Positions 25,425 to 36,012 of a DNA stretch of 64,000 nt are shown here, piece after piece. The stretch is taken from positions 62,741,537 to 62,805,536 of the forward strand of contig OX345636.1 in the NCBI GenBank assembly GCA_947044365.1, read 5' to 3'. Within the stretch, counting starts at the first letter, position 1, and every line of letters begins with the position of its first letter. Made by a program: the position numbers and the translations under genes. Below the pieces are notes generated by a model. It did no database searches and had not been told where the DNA came from. It saw only the letters and a program-made list of their open reading frames with translations. The DNA is from Petrosia ficiformis. Taxonomy: Eukaryota; Porifera; Demospongiae; Haplosclerida; Petrosiidae.

Positions 25425-25533
25425 GATAGGTCGAGGTTGATTCCGCCTCTCATAAAATTACTAGCATACGCACATGCGCATAACACCACGTGAGTGAGTT
25501 AGGAAGATGAGAGCTATTCTGCTATTGTACTGA
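25425..25533. promoter_or_regulatory. Divergent promoter gap between the two CACTA genes
   Basis: Only ~110 bp separate the transposase start codon (25424, minus strand) from the open frame of the plus-strand partner. It contains GC-rich text such as 'cgcacatgcgcataacaccacgtgag' and no TATA box. That it serves as a shared bidirectional promoter is inferred from position alone. Confidence 0.45.
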
Positions 25534-27581
25534 GATAGAAGCAAGATCATAAAAATCCCCGATTATAATCCTGAAAATGACCTTACATATCTGGAACGAG
25601 AATTTCGAAAACTGTTTTTATTTGAGGGAAATGTAGCTGTTCACGTGTCATTTCAGAAGTTTTGCCCCAAATGGGAAGAGTATGTCGAATTAGACGAAGA
25701 TGAAGTTCTTGACCATAAAGATAAGTTGAAAGTTGTAGTAACATCAAGAATTGTAACTCCACCATCGAGCTTAAACTGGAGAGCTGTAGAAATAGAAGAA
25801 AATTCAATACCTCCAAGAGTTAGTGAAACTGATTCGTTGTGTGTTCTAAACAGAGGAGTAAACCAAATCACTAAAGAAGGGGAAAACAACTTTTCTTCAT
25901 TGCCATCTACGTCAACTGTTGATGAAAGTCTTACTTGTGAAAATGACAGTGATGATGCCCCTTTACCACCTCCGATATGTAAACGACCCCACAGACAAGC
26001 TTTTGGAACGGATGACAATTATGATGAATTTACTTCCTCGAATATGGAGAAGTCTGATGAAAATCAAGATGTTTGTATAAAGTAAAAAAAGATTGAAAAA
26101 TTAGAAGATGCTGTACCACTGCCAGATCCATTTCCCCTCCCTAAACATTATAGTGCTGAGGTGGAAGCAGCCTTGAGAGCAACAAAGATGACAAATGTGA
26201 CAAGAAGGGCATTTATTGGCAAAATTGCAGCAGCAATGCTCTAGCTACTACAAACGATATCCTACCCATGATGACTATATAAATGTAGGTCGGGCAATCG
26301 GTGAATCATATCCGTTTATGAAGACACCTGTAGGATCACCAGCAGTATGTTTTACTAAGCTTTGAAATAATTTTCAATGCATTGCTTGCTTCTAAATTTA
26401 GGGAGTATTGTAAATTCCCTGAAGAATGTTTTTAAATAGTTTCGGAGGGACAAGGAAAAGAAAAGAAACAATGCTACAGCAACATATCCTCGCTACTCTG
26501 CAAAGCCCAAGCAGCCAGCCAGTGCTGTTCAAGTGTCATTATCCATACCTACTGGTTTGTGTAGTCAGCAAAATTATTCTATTTAAAGCTCACTTTCTGT
26601 TATTTATCTTTAGGAGATGATGAAGTCTCACTTAAGAGGCATGTTAAAGCCTTACAGGAGGAGTATAAGAAGAACCATCCCAATCCTCAAATTATAGAAG
26701 AATTGATGGCTTTGTCATTCCCTTTGCGATGAAAGGATATTTTAAGTAACACTTACAATCTCCAGATGCTTTTTAACAAATATCCCTTTCTAAGTAGTGT
26801 AAATCAGGTAAATATGGTTTTATACTATAATTATGAAATAAATTATTTCATGTACTATTAATTTTTTTTGTATTTTGATTTTTATTCACAAGATTGCAAG
26901 TGAAATGCAACGGATTGTTGGCAAATCTGATTTAATATCTACAGCTAAGATAAAGTGGGATGGAGTGAAAGAAAAAATTCTTCAGCAGGCTTCTTTGGAG
27001 TGTGCCCATAAGATACAGTTAAGGAATAAGTTGAAAGAAAATGATAAGAGTGGTATGTTATATAACCTTTTATGATTACCTATACTATATACAATTGTAT
27101 TTTTTTAGCAAATAAGTCATTGGCAGCTATAAGCATTTTACCCCTATTACTACCTGATGCAAGATCAAGTGCAGATAATGAAAAGATTGTTTACTTTACC
27201 AAGGTAGCTTATTTTGTTTTCATATACTCCTACACATATAGTACATTTTACTACTACAATTAGGGTGCTACTAACATTGAAACCATTGTTAGAGAAAGGA
27301 AGCAGCTTCAGCCTTATATTGTTCTAACTGGTGATATTAATCATTCCAATCAGGCATTCCTTGTAGTCGATTGTCAGGTAATCAATGAAGTGGATATTGA
27401 AAGTATTGGATTTATACTTCTGTCAGCCTATTTTGTTTTTAATATCGGCTACATCAAAGGCTGTACCAATTTTTTTTCTTACTTGGAAGTTTTGTTTTTG
27501 AATGTGAACACTGACAAAGTTTCATCATCAGTGAAACACTTCATCACTGCCCTACATGTATATCCTAATGATTACGTGTGA
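25534..27581 (+). pseudogene. CACTA partner gene (SAMD3-like family), about six exons, damaged
   Basis: Likely exons: 25534-26344, 26402-26554, 26613-26812, ~26893-27053, 27108-27203, 27263-27581. Frames join across most junctions. The N-terminus ('LEREFRKLFLFEGNVAVHVS') is PB1/ubiquitin-fold-like, then comes an acidic serine-rich linker, then 'RRAFIGKIAAAML', 'YPTHDDYINVGRAIGESYPF', 'ALQEEYKKNHPNPQIIEELM', and a C-terminal block with 'QPYIVLTGDINHSNQAFLVV'. This is the repetitive animal family often named after SAMD3, and a second copy sits at 29.2-31 kb. In plant CACTA elements the second gene (TnpA) binds subterminal repeats; a similar role here is inference. Damage: no ATG in the open frame before 25645, TAA at ~26083, a frameshift near 26245, and a stop in exon 2. 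Confidence 0.7.
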
Positions 27582-27799
27582 AGATGTACAGGATTGTACT
27601 TTACCATTCGCTATTTGACTTTTTCATTTGTTCATTTCTCATTTATTCATTTAATCAACAATTATATATACTCAAAGTCTCAAACCGTTTCATTTCTCAA
27701 CTCACATTTACTACCGCTTTTATTTTTGTTCATTTATGAGTTACTGCAATTTTGAAGTATTTTTTCAATTAAGTTCTATTAATTTTGTTAAAGGAGTCT

Positions 27800-27936
27800 A
27801 TAGTACACTCTCTACAGGAGTGTCCCTGGTATACTTTAATGCTGAAGGGTGCAACAGACACAGAATGAAGTGTCTGTATCGGGACAAGGGGTGGACGCTC
27901 TATTTAGTGTCCACAGCACACCATATTTTTACAGTG
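27800..27936. repeat. Right CACTA terminus and subterminal repeats
   Basis: Contains 'gtgtcc', 'agacac', 'gtgtctg', 'gggacaagg' and 'gtgtccac' before the terminal TTTTTACAGTG. It mirrors the left end in motif and orientation. Confidence 0.8.
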
Positions 27937-28040
27937 CATGTGCCTCTTTGGTACCATCAACTATGCATCCTTAATCAAGGCCATTCGACATTGGACTTTC
28001 CACATAGCATAGTTACTAGTGCTGAGCGAAAAAAACTGCC
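27937..28040 (-). pseudogene. Copia-type gag fragment, upstream half
   Basis: Minus-strand reading gives 'SNYAMWKVQCRMALIKD', the conserved gag opening (N-Y..W+..+..L+KD) of Copia elements, then after a one-base slip 'VDGTKEAH', which ends at the CACTA boundary. The text continues in the matching frame on the other side of the transposon at 21238. No start codon or LTR is recognisable beyond 28080. Confidence 0.7.
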
Positions 28041-28515
28041 ACACTTCTACTTTCAGTAGCCTTAGCGAACTGGGCTCATAACCTGCTAGAGTTTGAGTTA
28101 ACTTTTATTGGAGAATAAAACAAGTACAAAATCAAGTTGCTTAAATAGTGTACAAGAATCTAGAATGTTCCATAACAAACACATGTGATAAAGAATCTAG
28201 ATTGTTCTATACTAAACACATGTTAAACAGCATGATAAAGAATGTTCTATAGGTATACATAGTGATCAATTAACCATTAAAATTGACAATATATTAATTA
28301 ACAGTGCAGAGTACATCAATCTGTCGAAAGTGTATCTCCACAGATACTCCTAACTACCATGTTAAGGCAACCACAAACATTCAGGTGCATCCAAGGAGAG
28401 AACAAGTAAGTGGAATTATCTTGTTTCAACCTGTCATAACTGTGAATATATTCCGATTGGACCATTACTACATGATCATCAGATAACTTACAGATTAGTT
28501 ACTATTACCTTTTAA

Positions 28516-28874
28516 CAAGGGCGTAGCTAGCAGTAGGCTAGGATAGGCTTTAGCCTACCCTCAGATTTTGAACTTATTTCTTAATTACTTCTCAAATACT
28601 GTATATAATAAAATTAAAATAAATTATATACTTACAGGATAAATAATAATGATAATTATGTTGGAAATATAATTGTTTTCCAGACAACTTTTGATTCTTT
28701 TCAGTAAATACAACTTGAGATAACTTCTATAGCGCCATATTAGGCTGGATTAGTCAACTGTTACGAAATTATTAATTGACCACACCCATAATAAAAATTA
28801 ATTAGCTAAAATTTTCGGAGCGCGCGCCATTTACGTTTAGCCTACCCTATTCATTCTTCCTGGCTACGCCCTTG
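28516..28874. mobile_element. hAT-type MITE with 8-bp target duplication
   Basis: Inverted ends CAAGGGCGTAGC and GCTACGCCCTTG bound 359 bp. CCTTTTAA occurs immediately before (28508-28515) and after (28875-28882). A second internal inverted pair ('ctttagcctaccct', 'gtttagcctaccct') lies near the ends. No coding sequence. Confidence 0.9.
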
Positions 28875-29175
28875 CCTTTTAATAATACAGTGCTATCTTA
28901 GCAATAGACCATTAATTTGAGTAACATCAAAATGTGCATGATGACGCTCAGGAACTTTCACTAAAAGCTCTACATGTATGTTTGATCAGCTTCTTTACTA
29001 TAGTTAAAGTATATAGTCATTCATGCAGTACATGCATGTACAACACAGTTATATAGAAAAATCATATTACTGACATGATTTTTATAAAGTTATTACAGAC
29101 TTTGCAGTGTCTTTCTAAACTCAAATACTATCATTATTATGATTACGTTGTTTCTCTGCATTGCATTGTACATAG

Positions 29176-30985
29176 GAGGTTTCTGGTACATCTAACTGCA
29201 TTGTGATGATTGGAACTAATGTTCAACCACATTCTAACTGGCTTCAGAACTTCCAAATGCCTAAACATTTTTCTACTTGTACAATGATGGTACTAAACAG
29301 TGAAGACAAATCGAGCATCACAAGTTCAGTCCAGAAAGAGATGATTGCTGCTGTGTCCACACTAGTTGTGGTGCATGCAACCTACCCTACTTACCATGAG
29401 TACAGCAACATCTGTGAACTACTGGTTAGAGAGTACCCAATCCTTTCTGACTGTTTTGGATGAGGCTATGTGAGAGTAATGTGTCATGTAACAGTTTCTA
29501 TATATTTCATACTTCCATATATAATCATATAATTATGTCACTAGCCATAGAAAATGCGACACTACTAAATATTATTTGAAGATACATGCAAGTGTTTGAT
29601 CAAAATTATTAGATTTAGTAGTAGTGTATTTTCTATGATAGCTCACATATAAATGATATGATGTTTATTCCCTAAGTACATGTACATGTTCTTACTGTTA
29701 TATGCAGGCAACCTTCGAAGTAAACTAATAAACAGATTTAAAAATTACAGAAAGGAATCAAAAAAGAAATTACCAAACGATTCAAACAATGACAGTGTGG
29801 ATGAACCACCTAACAAAGTAGCCAGGGTCTACCCCTAGCCATTTCTACATTCATCTACTATACTGGGATACATAGAAAAAAAGGCTTTATCAAGCACTGC
29901 AATCAAAATTAAACTTGCTGATTTAAAAGGTGATGATTGAAATATACCTCTCATGGAATACCAAGTAATTATTATTAATTGTGTTCTTTACAGTGCGTTG
30001 ATGTGGCATAATATTTGAGCTTTTAAAGGCTGAAATTAGATAATGCGCAAACGATGTGAATATACATTATTTTTTGGTGACCTTTATTATCCCATTGAGT
30101 GCCATGGTAAAATGCTTAATACACTGTAGGAAAAGCTTAGTGCATTCACTTGACATTTTTTTAATTCAAGGACATTTTCATGAATAGCACATTTACATGT
30201 ACATGTACCCACTTCTACAGATGATACAGAGAAGTGTATAACTGCAGCTGCACTGAGCACCTATTATACCCAAGATCACAGAAGACAAAATGTAGTATCC
30301 TACGCTCATGCATGGTAAGTGCATTTCTTGTTGTATCTTCCATCTTTAATTCATTGACAGTGGTGAAATCATGACACGTATTGTTAAAGTAATTGAAGCA
30401 CTCACATGCAATGTATAGATGTCAATTGTCAAAAACAGTGTCTGAGTATATGCTAGCTGGAATATTACAGCTGCACCTACTCTTCTTCATTCTATATTAC
30501 TGCATGCTATTAGTACAGTAAGAAAGGTATTCAGTTGTAGATTGTAAACTCTCCAAACAGTAATTGTGCTTTAGTTCATAATAACAGCTACACATGTACA
30601 TAACATAACCAATCAAGTACTTCAATAATTTATGGTAAAAATTCTACATGGGATAATTGAAAATGCATGAAGAATGATAAGGAACCATTATGCATGCTCA
30701 CTCTAGCATCAAGTAGTCTGCATCTAAATGGATGAGGAAGTGCATAAACTGAAAAGTAAAGAACCATTCATAGTTGTTGCTGACAGTGACGATATAACAG
30801 ATTACTTCATATATGTTGAGTCTCAGTTCTTAGTCATCACAAGTACACTTGAAGATGCTCTGGCAAACTTGATTTGTGCATGCTTTGTTTTTGCCATAGT
30901 ATACCCAAGACCTATGTACCCTCTACTAATTCTCCTAAAGAATACTCTGATGGGAATCAAGAACAGCCTGAAGCTACCCACATAA
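29176..30985 (+). pseudogene. Second SAMD3-like transposon partner gene, decayed
   Basis: Recognisable pieces in order: 29176-29473 ('EMIAAVSTLVVVHATYPTYH', 'EYSNICELLVREYPILSDCF'), with an in-frame TGA at 29461; 29708-29838 ('NLRSKLINRFKNYRKES'); and 30728-30985 ('EPFIVVADSDD', a run like 'TLEDALANLICACFVFAIVY', ending 'GIKNSLKLPT'). The middle and last pieces correspond in order to the YP..EY..+....YP block and the C-terminal block of the plus-strand gene inside the CACTA element, but they are too diverged to be a recent duplicate. Exon phases do not all join. It lies just upstream of a CACTA-like end at 31221-31225, which suggests it belongs to a second, older element. Function unlikely. 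Confidence 0.6.
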
Positions 30986-31059
30986 GTCTGTACTCTACTT
31001 ACTTACGAGTATAATTATAAATTTAATAGCAATTATTATCTACTCATTTATGTATAGTT

Positions 31060-31225
31060 CTTATTCAGAAGAATTTTTGTCAATGTCACTTTTACTCTCC
31101 ACATTCGCAACTCTGAAAAGGTGTTACCACAATTCTTTTGGAGTAATCAGATTTACTCCCTTGAAGTTTTATTTGCCTGGCTGCTGCAACTCTTAGAGTA
31201 ATGGTTACTCAAATGTTTAACAGTG
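31060..31225. repeat. CACTA-like terminus with GAGTAA subterminal repeats
   Basis: The sequence ends 'aaatgtttaaCAGTG', the reverse complement of a CACTG start. In the preceding 150 bp 'ttactc' or 'gagtaa' occurs at least five times in both orientations. This mirrors the architecture of the 21-28 kb element but with a different motif. The opposite end was not found; 'aacagtgcaga' near 28300 has the wrong orientation. Confidence 0.45.
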
Positions 31226-31920
31226 CAGTACTTTATCTAGTGTCATACCAGTTTGAATATTCAACATAATGTAGAGGGAGCATTTCTGATAAATCAAGTT
31301 CCATCATATTTAGTCAACTGTCAAGATATACCTGCACAAACAACCATTTTAAAGCTAACATTATCACGAGGTTTAGTCAGACAGATCCAGGTATACCATC
31401 ATCAGTACACTGAGCAGTTATTAATTTTAAAGCAGAGAAATACTCGTTTCATATTCAGTATAACTTGTTCAACAAACATGCTACATGCTAACGTTAGTGC
31501 GTGGGCGGCCTGTGGACACCACTGTAATTTACTCCCGGATATGACTGAAAATTAAAAACGATTGTGAAAGCCAGTCCTCGTGTCATCGGGTATGTCTTCT
31601 AATATCATGTTAACTGTGTTTTTATAAATCAGTTGAGTGCTTGTGACGTATTGTGTTCTTAGTAGGTTTGGTAAACATTTTACATTAGTCTAATTAGTTC
31701 TCACCAAGTAGTCCCAGTTTGATGGGCACTCTTATTTAAAAAAAGGGGGGGGGGATCAAATGTCAGTGGTTCAAGTCCAGCTGCGGTCATGTTGTTTCCT
31801 AAAAAGAGAGTGTCTGCTTTTCTGTGAAAATCATTGATAGTCTAAACATTATATATGTTATAGTTTGAATGCTAAATTGTATGAATAAGGCTGAAAGGGG
31901 AAAGTGAAATAAAATGCTGG

Positions 31921-31992
31921 TAGTCACTAGGAATCAAACCCGTGCAGGGCCACTGTTTTCTCCCACCAGTGCTCTCACCACTGAGTTATGAC
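31921..31992 (-). repeat. tRNA-like sequence (probable tRNA-derived SINE head or tRNA pseudogene)
   Basis: On the minus strand, 72 nt begin GTCATAACTCAGTGGTGAGA and end GGGTTTGATTCCTAGTGACTA. They contain an A-box-like 'ctcagtggtgagagca' and a B-box-like 'ggtttgattcc', with ends that pair 6 of 7. The anticodon arm has an oversized loop, so a working tRNA is unlikely. About 150 bp away, plus-strand 'ggttcaagtcc' (~31768-31778) is another B-box match. A SINE or a pair of decayed tRNAs fits best. Confidence 0.5.
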
Positions 31993-34900
31993 AACAAAAG
32001 AACGACCACCACTTCACACTCCTCTATATACTGTATTTAGTGGGTGCTTTAATGTGAGCAAAGCATCAGCAAAGCTTTTTACTGTTTAGTTTCGTACTAT
32101 AATTTGTATTTTAAAAGGCTTTTGTTGAAGAGTTGATAAAGAATGTCTTCATTTGCTAAATATTTCACTATTTTGTAAAGTAAACCAGTTCATTTCATTA
32201 CAACTGAAAACAAATTAATTTCAGTTGACAATCATTCAATGTATGTGTATAAGGTTTAATCATAAAATAAATTACATTAATATTGTATCAGTTGAGTGAA
32301 ATGTTTCTGCAACAAGCAACTACTTTTGACCAATTTTTCTTTGTGTATGTATATCTTGGCACATAATATAGCATTTTGTTAATTCAGCAACACAGTAAAA
32401 CATCCTAAGGGTTGACTCAACAATGCATTGCAAATACCCTCCTTAATATTATATAGGAAATTTCATGTGCCTAGGATGCTAGCAAATGGCATAGAAACAA
32501 GTAACAGCCACCAGTAATAACAATCAGCCATGATGGCTTAGAAAAGTAACAATCAGCCACCATGGCTTAGAAAAATATTTGGAAAGATGCTATTTGAATA
32601 CACATTTAATGTTAAAACGTATTATGGTATTCATGATTTCTAACAGAAAACACGTTGTCATGATTACTTTCGTTTGCTTCTTAGATGGTTACTTGGTTTC
32701 ATCTTCAGTAAAGTGATTGAATAAACTGTGACAATGTCACAAACTCATTTAACTTATGGTGAAAAAATGCAACTAGTAAGTGAAGTACATACTGATATTA
32801 TCTGAATACAAAGTACTTTTTTGTATTATATTATAATGAAGGTTTCAGAATTGAATGGGTTTAGTGCACTAAGTGCACTAAGTAATCAAACATTCATATT
32901 TCCAGTATAGCACAATGGTGTAATTCTGTTTAGATCATCCAACCATTTCAAACTCTCTAATGTGGTATTTTACAAAGTGTAGACTAACCTGCATTGTACT
33001 AATACTATATGCTGAACTGAGCATCCAAAATCTTTAATGTTTGTGGATGTACAGAAAACGAACATGGAATTGAAATTTCATTAAATGGTGTTAGATCCAT
33101 GTTACCAGCCTTTTAGTGCAAAATCTGTATAAACACCAATAAACAGTTGCTTACAGTGAAAAGTGAGAAAATATTTTGTATTTTATTGCAAAAAAAGTTA
33201 TGACTCTTAAAGCATTTACTGAGGTACATGATTGTATTTGTGTCTGGATATCGGGATAGTCAAAGAAAGGATCTCTTCCAGCCCTACTAACTATTTCTCA
33301 CTGGTGCTAATTAGAGCATTCTGGTTCTTACTACTTCACTGTAGTAAACTTATTTAGTATTTTAATAAACATGAGAGAGGTTGCAGGGAATTATTGCTTG
33401 TACTTCTAAATGGACACCTCATACGACAGTTTTATCATTTCTACATTTCAGTCCAAAATTGTCTTCAGATTTTTGTCTTTAGAAGTATTTTGAGGTCACA
33501 CATATGTAGTTGCACGTAACTAATGTGTGTTTACAGTTTCTCATAAAACATATTACTAGTTACATGAGCACATATATTAATACATGTAGTTTTAAATTAC
33601 ACATTTGCCTTATGATGGTTTATAAACAATAATAACTCTGTTTAGTGTGTAAAATTGTAATTTTTAATATTATTGGGATAATAACATTAAATGTAATGTA
33701 TTTATACTAAAATAATTTGTACATATGTATGTAGGAAACACTTTTAACATTAAGTTTTCCTCACACATGTAAAACACCATAATGACATGTAATGATTACT
33801 TAGTTAGCTACAGATTAAGCTGTATCATAGGCTCTTTACAATGCAGTGAAAATGATTGTATATTTTAATAAGGAGTTGCCTGAATGACTAGTCTATCTTG
33901 TGAATAATAAGTTAAACTTGAGCTGTCAACAACTATGTTTGTGTGTCCATTTGGAAATTATATTGTGCATGCACATTTCAGCTTCACGCCAGTTTGAGAT
34001 GGTAGTCTATTGTTGAATGTACTTTCTTACAGTGTATTGCAAAAGTAAAGAAAATGGGAAATTAAAATTTCTTGTTAGTTATATATCTGCTGATTATCAT
34101 GCACATCATTGTGCAATTATATTACTAAATTAATATTAGTGAACGACTTGTTTAAGCCACATAACTGTTAGTTCAGTATAGCAAAAAAGCAGTCATTGAA
34201 TCCTTAAAAAAGGTATAGTATAATGATAGGTAAAAATTAGAGGGAAAAGAAAAAAATATTAATTGTAGTGAAAAGCTTACTAGTTTTGTATGTGTAGATA
34301 CTAGATAGCAGGTGTTATTATGAATTTTCATAATTTGTTAAATGTCAAGTTACAAATTCTACATTCTGATTTGCAATATCCACCTGTAGTCATGTCCAAT
34401 GACACCATGCATATTACCAAGTACTTTTGAATATCTATAGTTTAAATTCATCTAATCCTTGCTATAAAATCAACAATTTTTTTAATTATCTGATCCTACA
34501 ATTAGCTGAGCATTAAAAAAACTTTAACATTGTTTTTAAACTGAATTGTGAGACACCTCATACATGATTAATTGATTATACTTTGTTGTTGCCTCACTAC
34601 ATTTTAATCTTTTTTACAGTCCTTTAAATTACTCACAGTAATATTTATGGTGTAATTCGCTATTCATAAAACATCATTTATATGATTCACATTCTAGAAA
34701 TATCTATTTCATTTATTATGACACACATAACTATAATAGCTCAATGAATAGACATATTTCACCACAACATCACTATTAGTCATTCCACACATACATTTTG
34801 GAGGCAATTTTCTTCCAATTTTCTGAGTGGAGATGGTGACGAATTGTGGAATCCTCATTATTTTTATTTTTGTCACACAAGGGTAGGATCACTTCATAAG

Positions 34901-35249
34901 TCCCTATAAAAGCACTTAGTGGCTTATGAAATAGTACAATGTATTTCATATTAAAACAGTTGTAGTTGTAGTACAGGAAAATATTACTGGCTAAAATGTT
35001 TGTAGTACAATTATCTGTCTGTGCTTGACACGGAAATTTTTTTTTTAAATGCCAAGAAAACAAAAGAGGAATCTGCAAGGATGTTAACATAAATGCCTTA
35101 TAATAATAATTTGTGAATTTCATTTTTCTTATAATTATATTCTAATTATTATAAGAAGTTATCTCACTAACTTAGTGGAATATAAAATGGTAATTAATAA
35201 CGTATTTATTGCTAAATATGAATAAATGTTGTAGGTAACACTCATACAG
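31993..35249. other. Gene-free stretch
   Basis: No exon chain is supported. 32520-32575 has a short duplicated phrase ('aatcagcca..atggcttagaaaa'). The minus-strand frame 35123-34776 ends with 'STIRHHLHSENWKKIASKMY', whose DNA is shared with 2385-2435; it may be a retroelement or transposase tail but is not identified. Confidence 0.35.
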
Positions 35250-35480
35250 GCATCATCCTACTACCTTCACTACATCCCATAACTTTCAGTTGAAATGTGT
35301 TTCACCAAGCTAGCTATAACATGTCCGCTTCAAGCTTTCCAGGACCCAAAAAGCCAAGCAGATGCAACCTATGAGTTATAATAATCTTTCCTGTCCAACA
35401 TAAACTAATCAGAGTACATTATTTTACATGAATGATTCTTTCTGCTCCCTAACAAAATTCTTGTATGAAGCCCTACTGTA
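35250..35480. mobile_element. Probable MITE related to the 9668-9912 element
   Basis: It ends 'ctccctaacaaaattcttgt' then 'atgaagccctac', close to the right end of the 9.7-kb MITE. The left end ('aacactcatacaggc') is only a weak match. Boundaries are approximate. Confidence 0.4.
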
Positions 35481-35704
35481 TTACAATGTTTATAACCACA
35501 TATTTCCAATCATCGATATCATATACATAGTTCCAATATTCCGACTTCCTTTAAATTAGAAGCAAATTGCATGTTTTGAATAAGTTTTGTGTCTGACCAA
35601 TCACATCCCATGTGCCACGCACAAATTTGTGTTTTAATCTGCAAAAGGAAAAGCATCGCACCAGTGGGTAGTGAAAGAAAGATTAGTGTGTAAAGCAAGA
35701 ACCA

Positions 35705-36012
35705 TTAACCCTTAGAGCACTGATGTCACATATATGTGACATTTCACCCCTACGTGGTTCACCGTCTGTTCCTAGCTACACGAAGATGTCCAAATGCTTT
35801 TAATTGGCGTCAGGCACAAGCTGATGAACGTGGCTAAAAAAGTTGATGGTTTTTCGGCCTCCCTTTGGCCTAAATAAGGACAACGGGAGGAATTTTAAAG
35901 GGGGGTGTCCCCCTGTTAACTGGGGTTCGAAGTTGGCGCAGCCCCCTCGCCGCCCATGCATTTTGCGGTTTTTGTGACCCCGCCCATGCACTTTGGTGGG
36001 TACATGAGGCAT
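35705..36012. mobile_element. Truncated copy of the TTAACCCTTAGAGC piggyBac-type MITE
   Basis: It begins TTAACCCTTAGAGCACTGAT and the palindrome 'tgtcacatatatgtgaca', then follows the reverse complement of 53765-53520 through 'ggtgggta...gaggcat'. Beyond 36012 the similarity stops, so the other TIR is missing. A G-rich/C-rich block ('aaaggggggtgtccccc') is shared by both copies. Confidence 0.75.

Larger units (their letters stand above)
21239..27936. mobile_element. CACTA (EnSpm) DNA transposon, ~6.7 kb, two divergent genes
   Basis: The left end starts CACTGTAAAAACACTAGTGTCC; the reverse complement of the right end starts CACTGTAAAAATATGGTG. CACTG termini define the CACTA/EnSpm group. Both subterminal regions are full of 'ggacac/gtgtcc/agacac' motifs. 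The dinucleotide CA flanks each side (21237-21238 and 27937-27938). Inside, a Tnp2-like transposase gene runs leftward from 25424 and a SAMD3-like gene runs rightward from ~25534, sharing a ~110-bp divergent promoter gap. The element splits a Copia gag remnant, and removing it with one CA restores that reading frame. Both genes are damaged, so this copy is probably immobile unless helped in trans. Confidence 0.88.

Noticed and set aside
28295..28310. 'aacagtgcaga' as the left end of the second CACTA relic
   Set aside because: It has the same orientation as the right end, so it cannot be its inverted partner.
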